A DNA stretch of 64,000 bases from Bradyrhizobium ivorense (lineage in GTDB: Bacteria > Pseudomonadota > Alphaproteobacteria > Rhizobiales > Xanthobacteraceae), in contig NZ_CAADFC020000020.1 of the NCBI RefSeq assembly GCF_900696085.1, positions 62,001 to 126,000 on the forward strand, given 5' to 3'. Under the pieces are notes generated by a model. That model saw only the letters and a program-made list of their open reading frames with translations. It ran no database searches and was not told where the DNA came from. The position numbers and the translations under genes were made by a program. Below are positions 25,804 through 34,131 of the stretch, in pieces. How positions within the stretch are numbered: the first letter of the stretch is position 1; every line of letters starts with the position of its first letter.

Positions 25804-26553
25804 TCAGCGCGGCGATCGGCGGCGGGGCTTGGTTGGATCCTTGCCGGCGTCGTGGAGCCGGTCCGGCGGGCCGACGGCCCCGGCCAGGAACAGCCGGATC
25901 GAGACCTCCATCCGCTGTTCGGCCGCCTCCAGCTCGAACGGGATGCCGAAGGTTGCCATGCGGTGGGCATGGCCGACCACCATGTTGAGGAAGGTCTCGG
26001 CCGCGATGGTGGTGTCCTCGAGGTCGAGTGCGCCGCTGTCGACCAGCTGATCGAAGAATTCGGCGGTGGTTGCGACCGCTTTCGACCAGCCTTCGTCGAC
26101 CGCAAGCTTTGCCACCTCGGGAAAATTGATCGCCTGCGCGGTCAGGATCCGGCTGAACGCGATCGAGTCCGCGCTGCAATTCAGAATCAAGAGCTGGCGT
26201 CCGAGATCGATCAGCCGCTGCTCGACCGAACGATCGGATGCACTGTCGACCCGGATGTCAGACGCCGCCGCGGCCAGCGGGGCGAGCCAGCGCGCGATCT
26301 CACGCCGCAGCACCGCGGTGAACAGGCCGCGCTTGTCGCCATACTGCACGTAGACAGTCGGCTTGCTGACGCGGGCGGCCTCGGCCACCGCGTCGATCGA
26401 GGTGGCGTCGAAGCCGCGCTCGAGGAACAGGCGGGTGGCGACCTCGATCAGGCGCTGGTCGCGCTCGATCGCGGCGTCCCGGGTCGGCCGGCCGCCGCGC
26501 GACTTCGTCACGCTGCGCTTTGCTGCCCTGACCTTGGTTGCCGTCAATCCCAT
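25804..26553 (-). CDS. TetR/AcrR-family transcriptional regulator
   Basis: The 249-residue regulator has a helix-turn-helix at about residues 34-80 (RLIEVATRLFLERGFDATS...VSKPTVYVQYGDKRGLF) and a ligand-binding C-terminal domain of the AefR-like kind. A basic, Arg/Lys-rich N-terminus of about 20 residues precedes the HTH. GAAGGGCA lies before ATG 26553. It follows the patatin-like lipoprotein gene on the same strand after about 95 bases, and the two may be co-transcribed. Related palindromes at 25719 and 27887 flank the pair and are its most likely operators. Confidence 0.9.
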   Translation of the reverse strand: MGLTATKVRAAKRSVTKSRGGRPTRDAAIERDQRLIEVATRLFLERGFDATSIDAVAEAARVSKPTVYVQYGDKRGLFTAVLRREIARWLAPLAAAASDIRVDSASDRSVEQRLIDLGRQLLILNCSADSIAFSRILTAQAINFPEVAKLAVDEGWSKAVATTAEFFDQLVDSGALDLEDTTIAAETFLNMVVGHAHRMATFGIPFELEAAEQRMEVSIRLFLAGAVGPPDRLHDAGKDPTKPRRRSPR

Positions 26554-26649
26554 TGCCCTTCATCTCGTTGCACGCCGGACGGGCCACTTGTGGTCTATAA
26601 CCCGCGGCGGCGGGATTCGTCCAACGCGGGGGCGTCCGTTGCCCACCGT

Positions 26650-27780
26650 TCACGGCGGCGTCGTGGTCCAGGCCCGGCCGGAAGCGGCCTTCTGGTAGCC
26701 GTACTGATACAGCGCGCGCATATAGGCGGTGTCGAACCCTGGCGTCTCCGGCGCGGGGTAGTCGCGCTCGATATAGGACAGGTGGAAGCCGAGCCGGTTG
26801 CGCCGGGCGAAATCGTAGGTCGAGAGAATGACGGAACGGGTCTGGGCCTGGGTGATCGCGGAAATGCTACGTGAGGCGACGTCGACGGTGGAGTTTGACA
26901 CCAGCTCGAAATTTCCCTCGAGCTTCTTGTTGACGAGAATGTAGATGTTGAGGCGGCCGTTGGCCGGCCATCCGCGCTCGCGGAACAAGAGCGCGTCCGG
27001 CAGCGTCAGCACCGGTGCGGTGACGCCGCCGTCGACATGCATCTCCTGGAAGCGGCGGCCCTGGCCCTCGGCGTCGATCATGATCGGCGGAAACACCAGC
27101 GGGATGCTGGCGGAGGCCGCCATCACGTCACGAAACAGCTGCAGCGCCTCGGGCGTGCCGACGGCGGCGATCCGCCCCATGTCCCAGATCACTGTGCGCT
27201 GGGTGTCGAGATCGGTGGTGACGATCAGGAGCTTTCGGCCCCTGGCGTGCTCGCGCGCCACCTCATTGAGGATGTCCTGTCCGACATAGCGGGCAACCAG
27301 TTCGCGCAGCCGCTTGTTGCCGAACAGGCCGGAGCCGAACAGCACCCGCACGATGCTGGGATCCTGCAGCAGGCTTTCCGCGATGCCGGAGGTATAGACC
27401 TCCTTCAAGGTCTCGTCGTAGGCCGGACCGAGGAACGCAAACGGTGCAATTAGCCCACCGGTGCTGACGCCGGAGACGACGGAAAAGGCGGGACGGGTGC
27501 CGGCGGCGGTCCAGCCGTTGAGCACGCCAACGCCATAGGCGCCGTCGGCGCCGCCGCCGGAGAGCGCCAGATAGGTCGTGATGGCACGCGAGGGGATTTC
27601 CTTCTCGATGCGGAATTTCGTCGCCGGTTCATCCGCATAGCGCCGGAGCCCGTCGAGATCGAGCACGCGCGAACTGGCGGCGTCGGCCGCGGTGTAGGGC
27701 GTGCGCGGCAGCGAGCTGCAGGCCGCCAGTGCAAAGACGAGGCTGCAGAGCACGAGCAGCCGGAGCGCGCGGGCCGTCAT
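26650..27780 (-). CDS. Patatin-like phospholipase, predicted lipoprotein
   Basis: The 376-residue protein has a lipobox (VFALAAC, Cys21) and a patatin fold. It shows the oxyanion loop GGGADGAYG (75-83), the nucleophile elbow GVSTG with Ser106, and the dyad Asp250 in DGG. All catalytic parts are present, so lipid acyl hydrolase activity at the cell envelope is expected. The ATG at 27780 is chosen because it gives a canonical lipoprotein signal; an in-frame ATG at 27819 would add 13 residues. A perfect palindrome lies about 107 bases upstream, suggesting repression by the downstream TetR protein. Confidence 0.88.
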   Translation of the reverse strand: MTARALRLLVLCSLVFALAACSSLPRTPYTAADAASSRVLDLDGLRRYADEPATKFRIEKEIPSRAITTYLALSGGGADGAYGVGVLNGWTAAGTRPAFSVVSGVSTGGLIAPFAFLGPAYDETLKEVYTSGIAESLLQDPSIVRVLFGSGLFGNKRLRELVARYVGQDILNEVAREHARGRKLLIVTTDLDTQRTVIWDMGRIAAVGTPEALQLFRDVMAASASIPLVFPPIMIDAEGQGRRFQEMHVDGGVTAPVLTLPDALLFRERGWPANGRLNIYILVNKKLEGNFELVSNSTVDVASRSISAITQAQTRSVILSTYDFARRNRLGFHLSYIERDYPAPETPGFDTAYMRALYQYGYQKAASGRAWTTTPP

Positions 27781-27886
27781 CCGGTGGTCGGCGCTGATAG
27801 CCCTGACTTGGGGGAACATCGGATGCCGGGTGCTCTTCGCGGTGACGCTCGATGCAGCGGCCGGGCCGCCGCCATATTCTCGGCAT

Positions 27887-27907
27887 AAAACGAAACGGTT
27901 TCGTTTT
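27887..27907. promoter_or_regulatory. Candidate TetR operator, site 2 (perfect palindrome)
   Basis: AAAACGAAAC-G-GTTTCGTTTT is a perfect 21-base palindrome between the divergent patatin-like gene and tgt. The size and symmetry are typical of TetR operators. A degenerate copy at 25719-25739 lies on the other side of the TetR gene. Confidence 0.65.
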
Positions 27908-28020
27908 GTTTAACAAGACGTCGCGCCGGGTGCAAGCCTGGGTCCCTCTGCCGCGTTCACGAAGTCCGGCGTGCCTGTGCCGGGTTGATCACGCACGGGC
28001 GACACGCAATAAGCAGCCGC

Positions 28021-29166
28021 ATGAGTCCTGCCAATCATCTTGCCAATCATTTCGAGTTGCTGGCCACCGACGGGGCCGCCCGCACCGGGCGCCTGACCAC
28101 GCCGCATGGCGTGGTGCGGACGCCGGCGTTCATGCCGGTCGGCACCGCGGGCGCGATGAAGGGCATGCACTGGCGCGAGGTGCGTGATGCCGGCGCCGAT
28201 ATCGTGCTCGGCAACACCTACCATCTGATGCTGCGGCCGGGCGCCGAGCGGATCGCCGCGCTGGGCGGCCTGCAGCGGTTCACCGGCTGGGGCGGCCCGA
28301 TGCTGACGGACTCCGGCGGCTTCCAGGTGATGTCGCTGTCGGAACTGCGCAAGGTGACCGAGCAGGCCGTGACGTTCCGCTCGCATATCGACGGCACCAA
28401 GCTCGAACTGTCACCGGAGCGCTCGATCGAGGTGCAGCGGCTGCTCGGCTCCGACATCGTGATGCAGATGGATGAATGTGTCCGGCTGCCGGCCGGGCAC
28501 GCCGACATCGAGCGGGCGATGCAACTGTCGCTGCGCTGGGCCGAGCGTTCCAAGCGGGCGTTCGAGACGGCAGCGGACGACACCATGCTGTTCGGCATCG
28601 TGCAGGGCGGCGACGTGCCCGCGCTGCGGCATGTCAGCGCGCGGGGGCTCACCGAGATCGGCTTTCACGGCTACGCGATCGGCGGGCTCGCGGTCGGCGA
28701 GCCGCAGGCGGTGATGCTGTCGATGATCGACGAGACGGCCCCGGTGCTGCCGGCCGACCGGCCGCGCTATCTGATGGGCGTCGGCACGCCCGAGGACATG
28801 CTGGAAGCGGTGGCGCGCGGCGTCGACATGTTCGACTGCGTGATGCCGACCAGGAACGGGCGCCACGGCATGGCCTTCACCCGGTTCGGCCAGATCAACC
28901 TGCGCAACGCCCGCCACATCGACGATCCGCGTCCGCTGGACGAGGAGAGCCCGTGGCCGGCGGCGCGCAACTATTCGCGCGCCTATCTGCATCATCTCGT
29001 GCGCGCGGGCGAAACACTTGGGGCAATGCTGCTGTCCGAAATCAACGTCGCCTATTACCAGGAGCTGATGCAGGGCATACGCGCGGCGATCGCAAGCGGC
29101 ACGTTCGAGGAATTCAAAATGCAAACGCGCGCCGGATGGGCGCGCGGTGACATCGCTCAGATGTGA
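28021..29166 (+). CDS. tgt: tRNA-guanine transglycosylase lacking zinc ligands
   Basis: The 381-residue enzyme exchanges G34 for preQ1 in GUN-anticodon tRNAs. Base-recognition Asp97 (TDSGG), GGLAVGE and the nucleophile Asp272 in FDCVMPTR are present, and length is normal. The C-terminal zinc site of typical Tgt, with a CxCxxC motif and a later His, is absent. The aligned stretch reads ESPWPAARNYSRAYLHHL, with Ser310, Trp312 and Ala315 in place of the three Cys and Ile341 in place of the His. The enzyme may have a zinc-free fold. ATG 28021 opens the conserved region. It is far from queA (11766). Confidence 0.95.
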   Translation: MSPANHLANHFELLATDGAARTGRLTTPHGVVRTPAFMPVGTAGAMKGMHWREVRDAGADIVLGNTYHLMLRPGAERIAALGGLQRFTGWGGPMLTDSGGFQVMSLSELRKVTEQAVTFRSHIDGTKLELSPERSIEVQRLLGSDIVMQMDECVRLPAGHADIERAMQLSLRWAERSKRAFETAADDTMLFGIVQGGDVPALRHVSARGLTEIGFHGYAIGGLAVGEPQAVMLSMIDETAPVLPADRPRYLMGVGTPEDMLEAVARGVDMFDCVMPTRNGRHGMAFTRFGQINLRNARHIDDPRPLDEESPWPAARNYSRAYLHHLVRAGETLGAMLLSEINVAYYQELMQGIRAAIASGTFEEFKMQTRAGWARGDIAQM

Positions 29167-29175
29167 GCTGTGTGA

Positions 29176-29391
29176 TCAGTTGCACACGATCGGCTTCACC
29201 GAGTGTTTTGTCACAAAGCCGTAACCACAGGTGTCGCAGGTCCAGAGATAGCTGATCAGATTGTCACGAAGGTACGCGGACGCCTCGGCCGCGACCATCG
29301 AATCCGCACACACCGGGCAGGTCGGCAGATCGCTGCCGCGCGGATCGGGCTTAGACGCGACGGTCGACAGGATTTCAGCAAATGCTGGCAT
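29176..29391 (-). CDS. Small zinc-ribbon-like protein
   Basis: The 71-residue protein has two CxxC knuckles, CPVC near residue 26 and CDTC near 53, separated by about 24 residues, with the aromatic GYGFVTKH after the second. This fits a rubredoxin/zinc-ribbon knuckle pair binding one metal. A strong AGGAGGT lies before ATG 29391. It converges on tgt with 9 bases between the stops. Function unknown; a regulatory or nucleic-acid-binding role is possible. Confidence 0.78.
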   Translation of the reverse strand: MPAFAEILSTVASKPDPRGSDLPTCPVCADSMVAAEASAYLRDNLISYLWTCDTCGYGFVTKHSVKPIVCN

Positions 29392-29476
29392 CGTGACCTC
29401 CTTTGCGTTCTGAGCTTCACTGACGAAAGTATATAGCCTGAATTGTTTGACCTTGTCGCAACACAAATGCGTTGGT

Positions 29477-29505
29477 TTGACGATATTTGTGCAGATTCTG
29501 ATTTT
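29477..29505 (+). promoter_or_regulatory. Predicted promoter upstream of cysK
   Basis: TTGACG at 29477-29482 and GATTTT at 29500-29505 are 17 bases apart in the 229-base divergent gap. The -10 is imperfect. The start would leave about 110 bases of leader before cysK. Confidence 0.35.
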
Positions 29506-29620
29506 GCGATGCAACGAAGAACGGATCAGCCGGTTGTCACTTGCGCCTCGTTGCCGCACTGCGTCTAATGCGCGAGAGCCACATCTTCCCCGCACATTTG
29601 GGCCCAAGGAGCCGCCGCTG

Positions 29621-30595
<975 letters not shown>

Positions 30596-30598
30596 GAC

Positions 30599-30838
30599 AT
30601 GCCCGATCAGCCCAGGCGACCGCGTACCCTGAACGACCCCCGCAGCGAGGCCGAAGCGGCCTTCAAGCGCGCCACCACCAAGGTCGCGGAGGCGCCGCCG
30701 AAGACCGTTGCGGTCCCCGGCGTGCGGGAGCAGGTCACGCTGCGGATCGACAAGGACGTGCTGGAGCACTTCCAGGAAGGCGGCCCCGGCTGGCAGGACC
30801 GCATCAACGCGGCACTCCGCAAGGCCGCGGGGAAGTAG
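30599..30838 (+). CDS. BrnA-type (DUF4415-like) antitoxin-like protein, orphan
   Basis: The 79-residue protein has a basic, disordered N-terminus and a C-terminal ribbon-helix-helix-like segment, EQVTLRIDKDVLEHF...GWQDRINAALRKA, typical of the BrnA antitoxin/DUF4415 family. BrnA normally neutralises a BrnT toxin encoded just upstream. Here the upstream gene is cysK, three bases away, and no BrnT-like ORF is nearby. It may be a solitary regulator. The terminator at 30855 ends the transcript. Confidence 0.78.
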   Translation: MPDQPRRPRTLNDPRSEAEAAFKRATTKVAEAPPKTVAVPGVREQVTLRIDKDVLEHFQEGGPGWQDRINAALRKAAGK

Positions 30839-30854
30839 CGCCATCGCAAACAAA

Positions 30855-30877
30855 AGGCCCGGGTCGATCCCGGGCCT
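30855..30877. terminator. Bidirectional intrinsic terminator
   Basis: A 9-pair stem AGGCCCGGG/CCCGGGCCT with a 5-base loop lies between the convergent BrnA-like and DMT-transporter genes. The minus-strand side is followed by TTTTGTTT, the better terminator; the plus side has TGTTG. Confidence 0.85.
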
Positions 30878-30902
30878 GTTGCCGTCGCTGGCTTGCAAAC
30901 CA

Positions 30903-31781
30903 TCAGGTGCCGGCGCGGACCGGCACCCGAGCGCCCGGCCTCAGGTTCAGGAGGTTGCCGGTCAGGATCATCGCCGCGCCGAGCACCGTGAAGGCGTCGA
31001 GCCGCTCGGCATAGACCAGCCAGCCCATGATCGCGGTCAGCGGCACGCGCAGGAAATCCATCGGGATCACCACCGTGGCGTCGGCATGCAGCAGGGCGCG
31101 CGCCATGCAGTAGTGCGAGAAGGTGCCGCAGAACGCGATCACGGTGAGCCAGCCCCAGGTGGCGAGCGGCGGCCAGGTCCAGACGTAGAGGCCTGGCCCG
31201 AGGCTCGCCAGCGACTGCACCAAGAGCATCCAGAACATGATCGTCACCGTCTGCTCGGTCCGCGTCAGCAGCTTGACGACGGCGACCGAGACGCCGAAGC
31301 CCACGGCGGCGACGAGCGCGATCAACTGGCCGGGATTGATCGCGCCGGTCGCCGGCCGCACGATCACGAGCACGCCGATGAGGCCGAGCGCGATTGCCGT
31401 CATCTTCCACGCCGTCATGCGCTCGCCGAGGAAGCTGGCGGCAAGGATCGCGGTCCAGATCGGCATGGTAAACTCGATCGCGACCAGCTGGCCGATCGGG
31501 ATCAGGGTCAGCGCATAGAACCAGCCGAGCTGTGCGGAGAAATGGATCAGGTTGCGCGTGATGTGCAGATGCACCCGCGCCGTTTTCAGAACCGCAAGGC
31601 CGCCGCTCATGGCGATCAGCGGCGACAGCATCACGAGGCCGAGGACGCCGCGAACCGCCATCAGCTGAAAGACGTTGACCTCGCGCGTCGCTTCGCGGCC
31701 GGCCACCGTCACGATCAGCATCAGTGCGAGCCAGCCGGACATCCACAGCGCGGCGCGGGTCTTTGAGGGCGTGCGATCCAT
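30903..31781 (-). CDS. EamA-type (DMT superfamily) membrane transporter
   Basis: The 292-residue protein has ten hydrophobic helices in two EamA repeats, as in drug/metabolite transporters such as RhaT/YdcZ relatives. The motif IPIGQLVAIEFTMPIWTAI closes the first repeat and VIPMDFLRVPLTAIMGWLVY the second. Substrate is unknown; export of metabolites or amino acids is common in the superfamily. ATG 31781 just before helix 1 is preferred to an in-frame ATG at 31871. Confidence 0.9.
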   Translation of the reverse strand: MDRTPSKTRAALWMSGWLALMLIVTVAGREATREVNVFQLMAVRGVLGLVMLSPLIAMSGGLAVLKTARVHLHITRNLIHFSAQLGWFYALTLIPIGQLVAIEFTMPIWTAILAASFLGERMTAWKMTAIALGLIGVLVIVRPATGAINPGQLIALVAAVGFGVSVAVVKLLTRTEQTVTIMFWMLLVQSLASLGPGLYVWTWPPLATWGWLTVIAFCGTFSHYCMARALLHADATVVIPMDFLRVPLTAIMGWLVYAERLDAFTVLGAAMILTGNLLNLRPGARVPVRAGT

Positions 31782-31925
31782 GGCGGGAAGCAAGGTGAGG
31801 GGAGAGCCGGTATCGGCGAGCTGATACTGATTTGCAACGCGCAATTCTGCCGATGCGGATACGCCGTCCATGCGATCGGTGCTAAGCAGCCTCGAATGCC
31901 AAAAGGGTCAAAGGAGGATCTGCTC

Positions 31926-32321
31926 ATGCGCGTGTTGCAACCGGCCGAATGGTCGAAACCCCGCGGCTTCTCGCACGGCGTCGCGTTCGACGGCCCCGGT
32001 AAATGGATCGTGCTGGCCGGCCAGACCGGCGGCGAGAACGGCGAGTACCAGCCCGACATGGCGGCGCAGGTCGGCACCGCGCTGAAGCGCATCGTCAAGC
32101 TGCTGGGCGAAGCCGGCGCGGGCCCGGAGCACATCGTGCGCCTGACCTGGTATCTCACCAGCCGCAGCGAATACGAGGCCGCGGGCGGTGGCATCGGCGC
32201 GGCCTGGAAGGAGACGCTGGGCCGCAATTTCCCGCCCTCGACGCTGCTCTACATCGACGGGCTGGTCGATCAGCGCGCCAAGGTCGAGATCGAGGTCACG
32301 GCGTTCGTGCCCGGCGCGTAA
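31926..32321 (+). CDS. RidA family (YjgF/YER057c/UK114) protein
   Basis: The 131-residue RidA-like protein belongs to a family of trimeric enamine/imine deaminases that remove reactive 2-aminoacrylate from PLP enzymes. Segments HGVAFDGPGKWIVLAGQTGG and HIVRLTWYLTS match the family. The terminal FPPSTLLYIDGLVDQRAKVEIEVTAF contains a substrate-site Arg (QRAKVEIE), though the usual RxxVEIE-type context varies. AAAGGAGG precedes ATG 31926. It is divergent from the DMT transporter. Confidence 0.92.
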   Translation: MRVLQPAEWSKPRGFSHGVAFDGPGKWIVLAGQTGGENGEYQPDMAAQVGTALKRIVKLLGEAGAGPEHIVRLTWYLTSRSEYEAAGGGIGAAWKETLGRNFPPSTLLYIDGLVDQRAKVEIEVTAFVPGA

Positions 32322-32348
32322 GGCCAGTTGCTGGATTCAGCCAATAAA

Positions 32349-32377
32349 AAAGCCCCCGGGCGCGGCCCGGGGGCTTT
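32349..32377. terminator. Bidirectional intrinsic terminator after the RidA gene
   Basis: A ten-pair stem AGCCCCCGGG/CCCGGGGGCT with a 5-base loop is flanked by A and T runs on both sides. It serves the convergent RidA gene and the secreted-protein gene ending at 32395. Confidence 0.88.
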
Positions 32378-32394
32378 CTCGTCGGTGCAATCGA

Positions 32395-32865
32395 TTACTT
32401 CGACAGCGAGATGTTGGCGCCGCGGAATTGGCTGTCGGCCCGGATCGAGACCGACTGCTTGTTGCCGCGGGTCTGCAGCGCGATGTTGGCGTTGAAGCCG
32501 GGGGCGCTGGCGAGAACCTGGAAGTTGCCGCCGCCGCCGCGCCCCTCGATCGAGCCGCTGACATTGCGGCTGGTCTCGCTCCAGGTGCCGCTCACCGCGT
32601 TGCCCTCGGCCTGCACGTCGGCGGCGAGGTTGAACTTGTAGGCGTCGCTGGCGCAGGTGAGGCCCATGGTCATCCGGGGGCCGGCGACATGGTAGGTCGC
32701 ACGGCAGCGAATGCGCTCGCTGGAGCCGTCGTCCAGGGTGACCGAGCCGCCGCCGGACCAGGTGCCGGCCATGCCGGCGAACGGGCCGGACTGGGCGTGG
32801 CCGGTGCCGCTTGCGAGCGCCGTCACGAAAAACGCGACGGCTGCAAATGCAGGCCGCCGCGCCAT
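32395..32865 (-). CDS. Secreted beta-rich protein of unknown function
   Basis: The 156-residue protein has a signal peptide (residues 1-24, ASGTGHAQ) and a mature Gly/Ser/Thr-rich beta domain beginning FAGMAGTWSGGGSVTL and containing two Cys. The start resembles proteins with a lipocalin- or calycin-like strand order, but I know no name for it. The neighbour at 32906 has a similar size, signal and a GxW...SG repeat style, so the two may be related tandem genes on one transcript. Confidence 0.78.
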   Translation of the reverse strand: MARRPAFAAVAFFVTALASGTGHAQSGPFAGMAGTWSGGGSVTLDDGSSERIRCRATYHVAGPRMTMGLTCASDAYKFNLAADVQAEGNAVSGTWSETSRNVSGSIEGRGGGGNFQVLASAPGFNANIALQTRGNKQSVSIRADSQFRGANISLSK

Positions 32866-32905
32866 CTCGAAAAATCTCTTGGCGAACAATCCTGGTGCGC
32901 TGATC

Positions 32906-33265
32906 TTACTGACGGGACGCTTCCCATCGGCCGCTGCACGGTACGCCAGCTGATGCCCCATTCCACTTCCCCGATCCGGATTTGCCACTGAGTTGACCGT
33001 TCGCATATGCACCATTGATCGAGACTCGCACAAGTCCCCCGCTGCCGACGGTGCCGGAGATCGCCGCGCCCTGCGCCGAGATCTTTCCTTCGCTGACGGT
33101 CACGGTCGAGCTGGTCGAGGGCTCGCAGCTGCCGGTCTTGGTGACCACAGTGACCTGCCAAAGGCCGTCATAGGGCTGCTGAGCGGAAACGGGAGCGGCG
33201 GCGACGACGGTCGCGGCGGCGGCCAACGAGGCCAAAAACATGTTGCGGATGCGGATCGGACGCAT
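32906..33265 (-). CDS. Secreted beta-rich protein of unknown function
   Basis: The 119-residue protein has a signal peptide (residues 1-28, ending PVSAQQ), then a small domain starting PYDGLWQVTVVTKTGSC, with a Gly/Ser/Asn-rich repeat-like strand region and the ending PCSGRWEASRQ. The two Cys probably pair. GGAAA lies upstream of ATG 33265. It is 40 bases upstream of the gene ending at 32395 on the same strand. No function is known to me. Confidence 0.78.
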   Translation of the reverse strand: MRPIRIRNMFLASLAAAATVVAAAPVSAQQPYDGLWQVTVVTKTGSCEPSTSSTVTVSEGKISAQGAAISGTVGSGGLVRVSINGAYANGQLSGKSGSGKWNGASAGVPCSGRWEASRQ

Positions 33266-33430
33266 GAATCAATTTCCTGTCATTTAGGTGAGATGACACG
33301 GCTTATCCGGGCACAATGTGACCAGAATTTGGTGCGCCGCGGAACCGGAGAATGTTCCTGTGGATTCAAGCACATCATGGTGAATTTGGTTCCGGTCGCG
33401 GAACCGGTTTCGGCCCGCAGGTCACACAAT

Positions 33431-34027
33431 TTAGTGCTTGCCGTCCAGACTGGGCGCCTTGGTGGCGAATTCCTCGTCCTGCGGCTCGGCGGGCAGGGTC
33501 TTGTGGGTCTTGGCGTGGTCGATGACCTGGGCGAGCAGGCGCAGGCCGAGCGGCGCCAGCGCACGCTCCCACAATTCGCGCGCGGTCTCGCCCTTCTTGA
33601 CGAAGATCCAGTCCTGCGCCGCGATCGCGCCGGCATCCATCCGGTCGGCGAGGTGGTAGATGGTGCCGCCGGCGATCGGATCGCGCTCCTTGATGGTCCA
33701 TTCCACCGCCGCGATGCCGCGGTGCCGCGGCAACAACGACGGATGGTAGCCGATGCCGCCGAGCCGGCTCGCGGCGAGGGCTTCCTTGCTGACGCGGGCA
33801 TGGCTGTGGGCGGTCACGATCAGTTCGGTGCCCGGCGCGATCTCGGACGCCGCCACAATCTTCGGATTGGCCTGCACCACGACATCGAGGCCCGCGGCCC
33901 TGGCGGCCGCCGCCAGGCGGTCCTCGCCGTCATGGACCACGACCCTGGCGATTACGATGCCGTGGTCGCGCAGCATGTTCAGGGTCGTCACGCCGAAATG
34001 GCGGGAGCCGACAAGGGTAATTCGCAT
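33431..34027 (-). CDS. Formyltransferase-family protein, short form
   Basis: The 198-residue protein has the formyltransferase N-terminal fold shared by Fmt, PurN and sugar formyltransferases. The folate/catalytic region GYHPSLLPRHRG has the HxSLLP His and the RG pair. The usual catalytic Asn before it is not obvious: ELIVTAHSHARVSKEAL stands where a (V/G)xxxN motif would be. It lacks the C-terminal domain of Fmt (about 310 residues), so it is not the initiator-tRNA enzyme. The later DAGAIAAQDWIFV segment is standard. The acceptor is unknown. Confidence 0.82.
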   Translation of the reverse strand: MRITLVGSRHFGVTTLNMLRDHGIVIARVVVHDGEDRLAAAARAAGLDVVVQANPKIVAASEIAPGTELIVTAHSHARVSKEALAASRLGGIGYHPSLLPRHRGIAAVEWTIKERDPIAGGTIYHLADRMDAGAIAAQDWIFVKKGETARELWERALAPLGLRLLAQVIDHAKTHKTLPAEPQDEEFATKAPSLDGKH

Positions 34028-34131
34028 GGGATCCGTTCCGTGGGTTGGCCGGGAGGGTTATGCCGATAGCACAGTGGGGCTGTCCGTTTCGCTGTCCTGC
34101 CCGTTATCAACAGGACGGCCGGGAGGCAATG

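Noticed and set aside
33431..34027. Methionyl-tRNA formyltransferase (fmt)
   Set aside because: The protein is 198 residues, lacks the C-terminal domain and lacks a clear catalytic Asn, so it is kept as a formyltransferase-family protein only.
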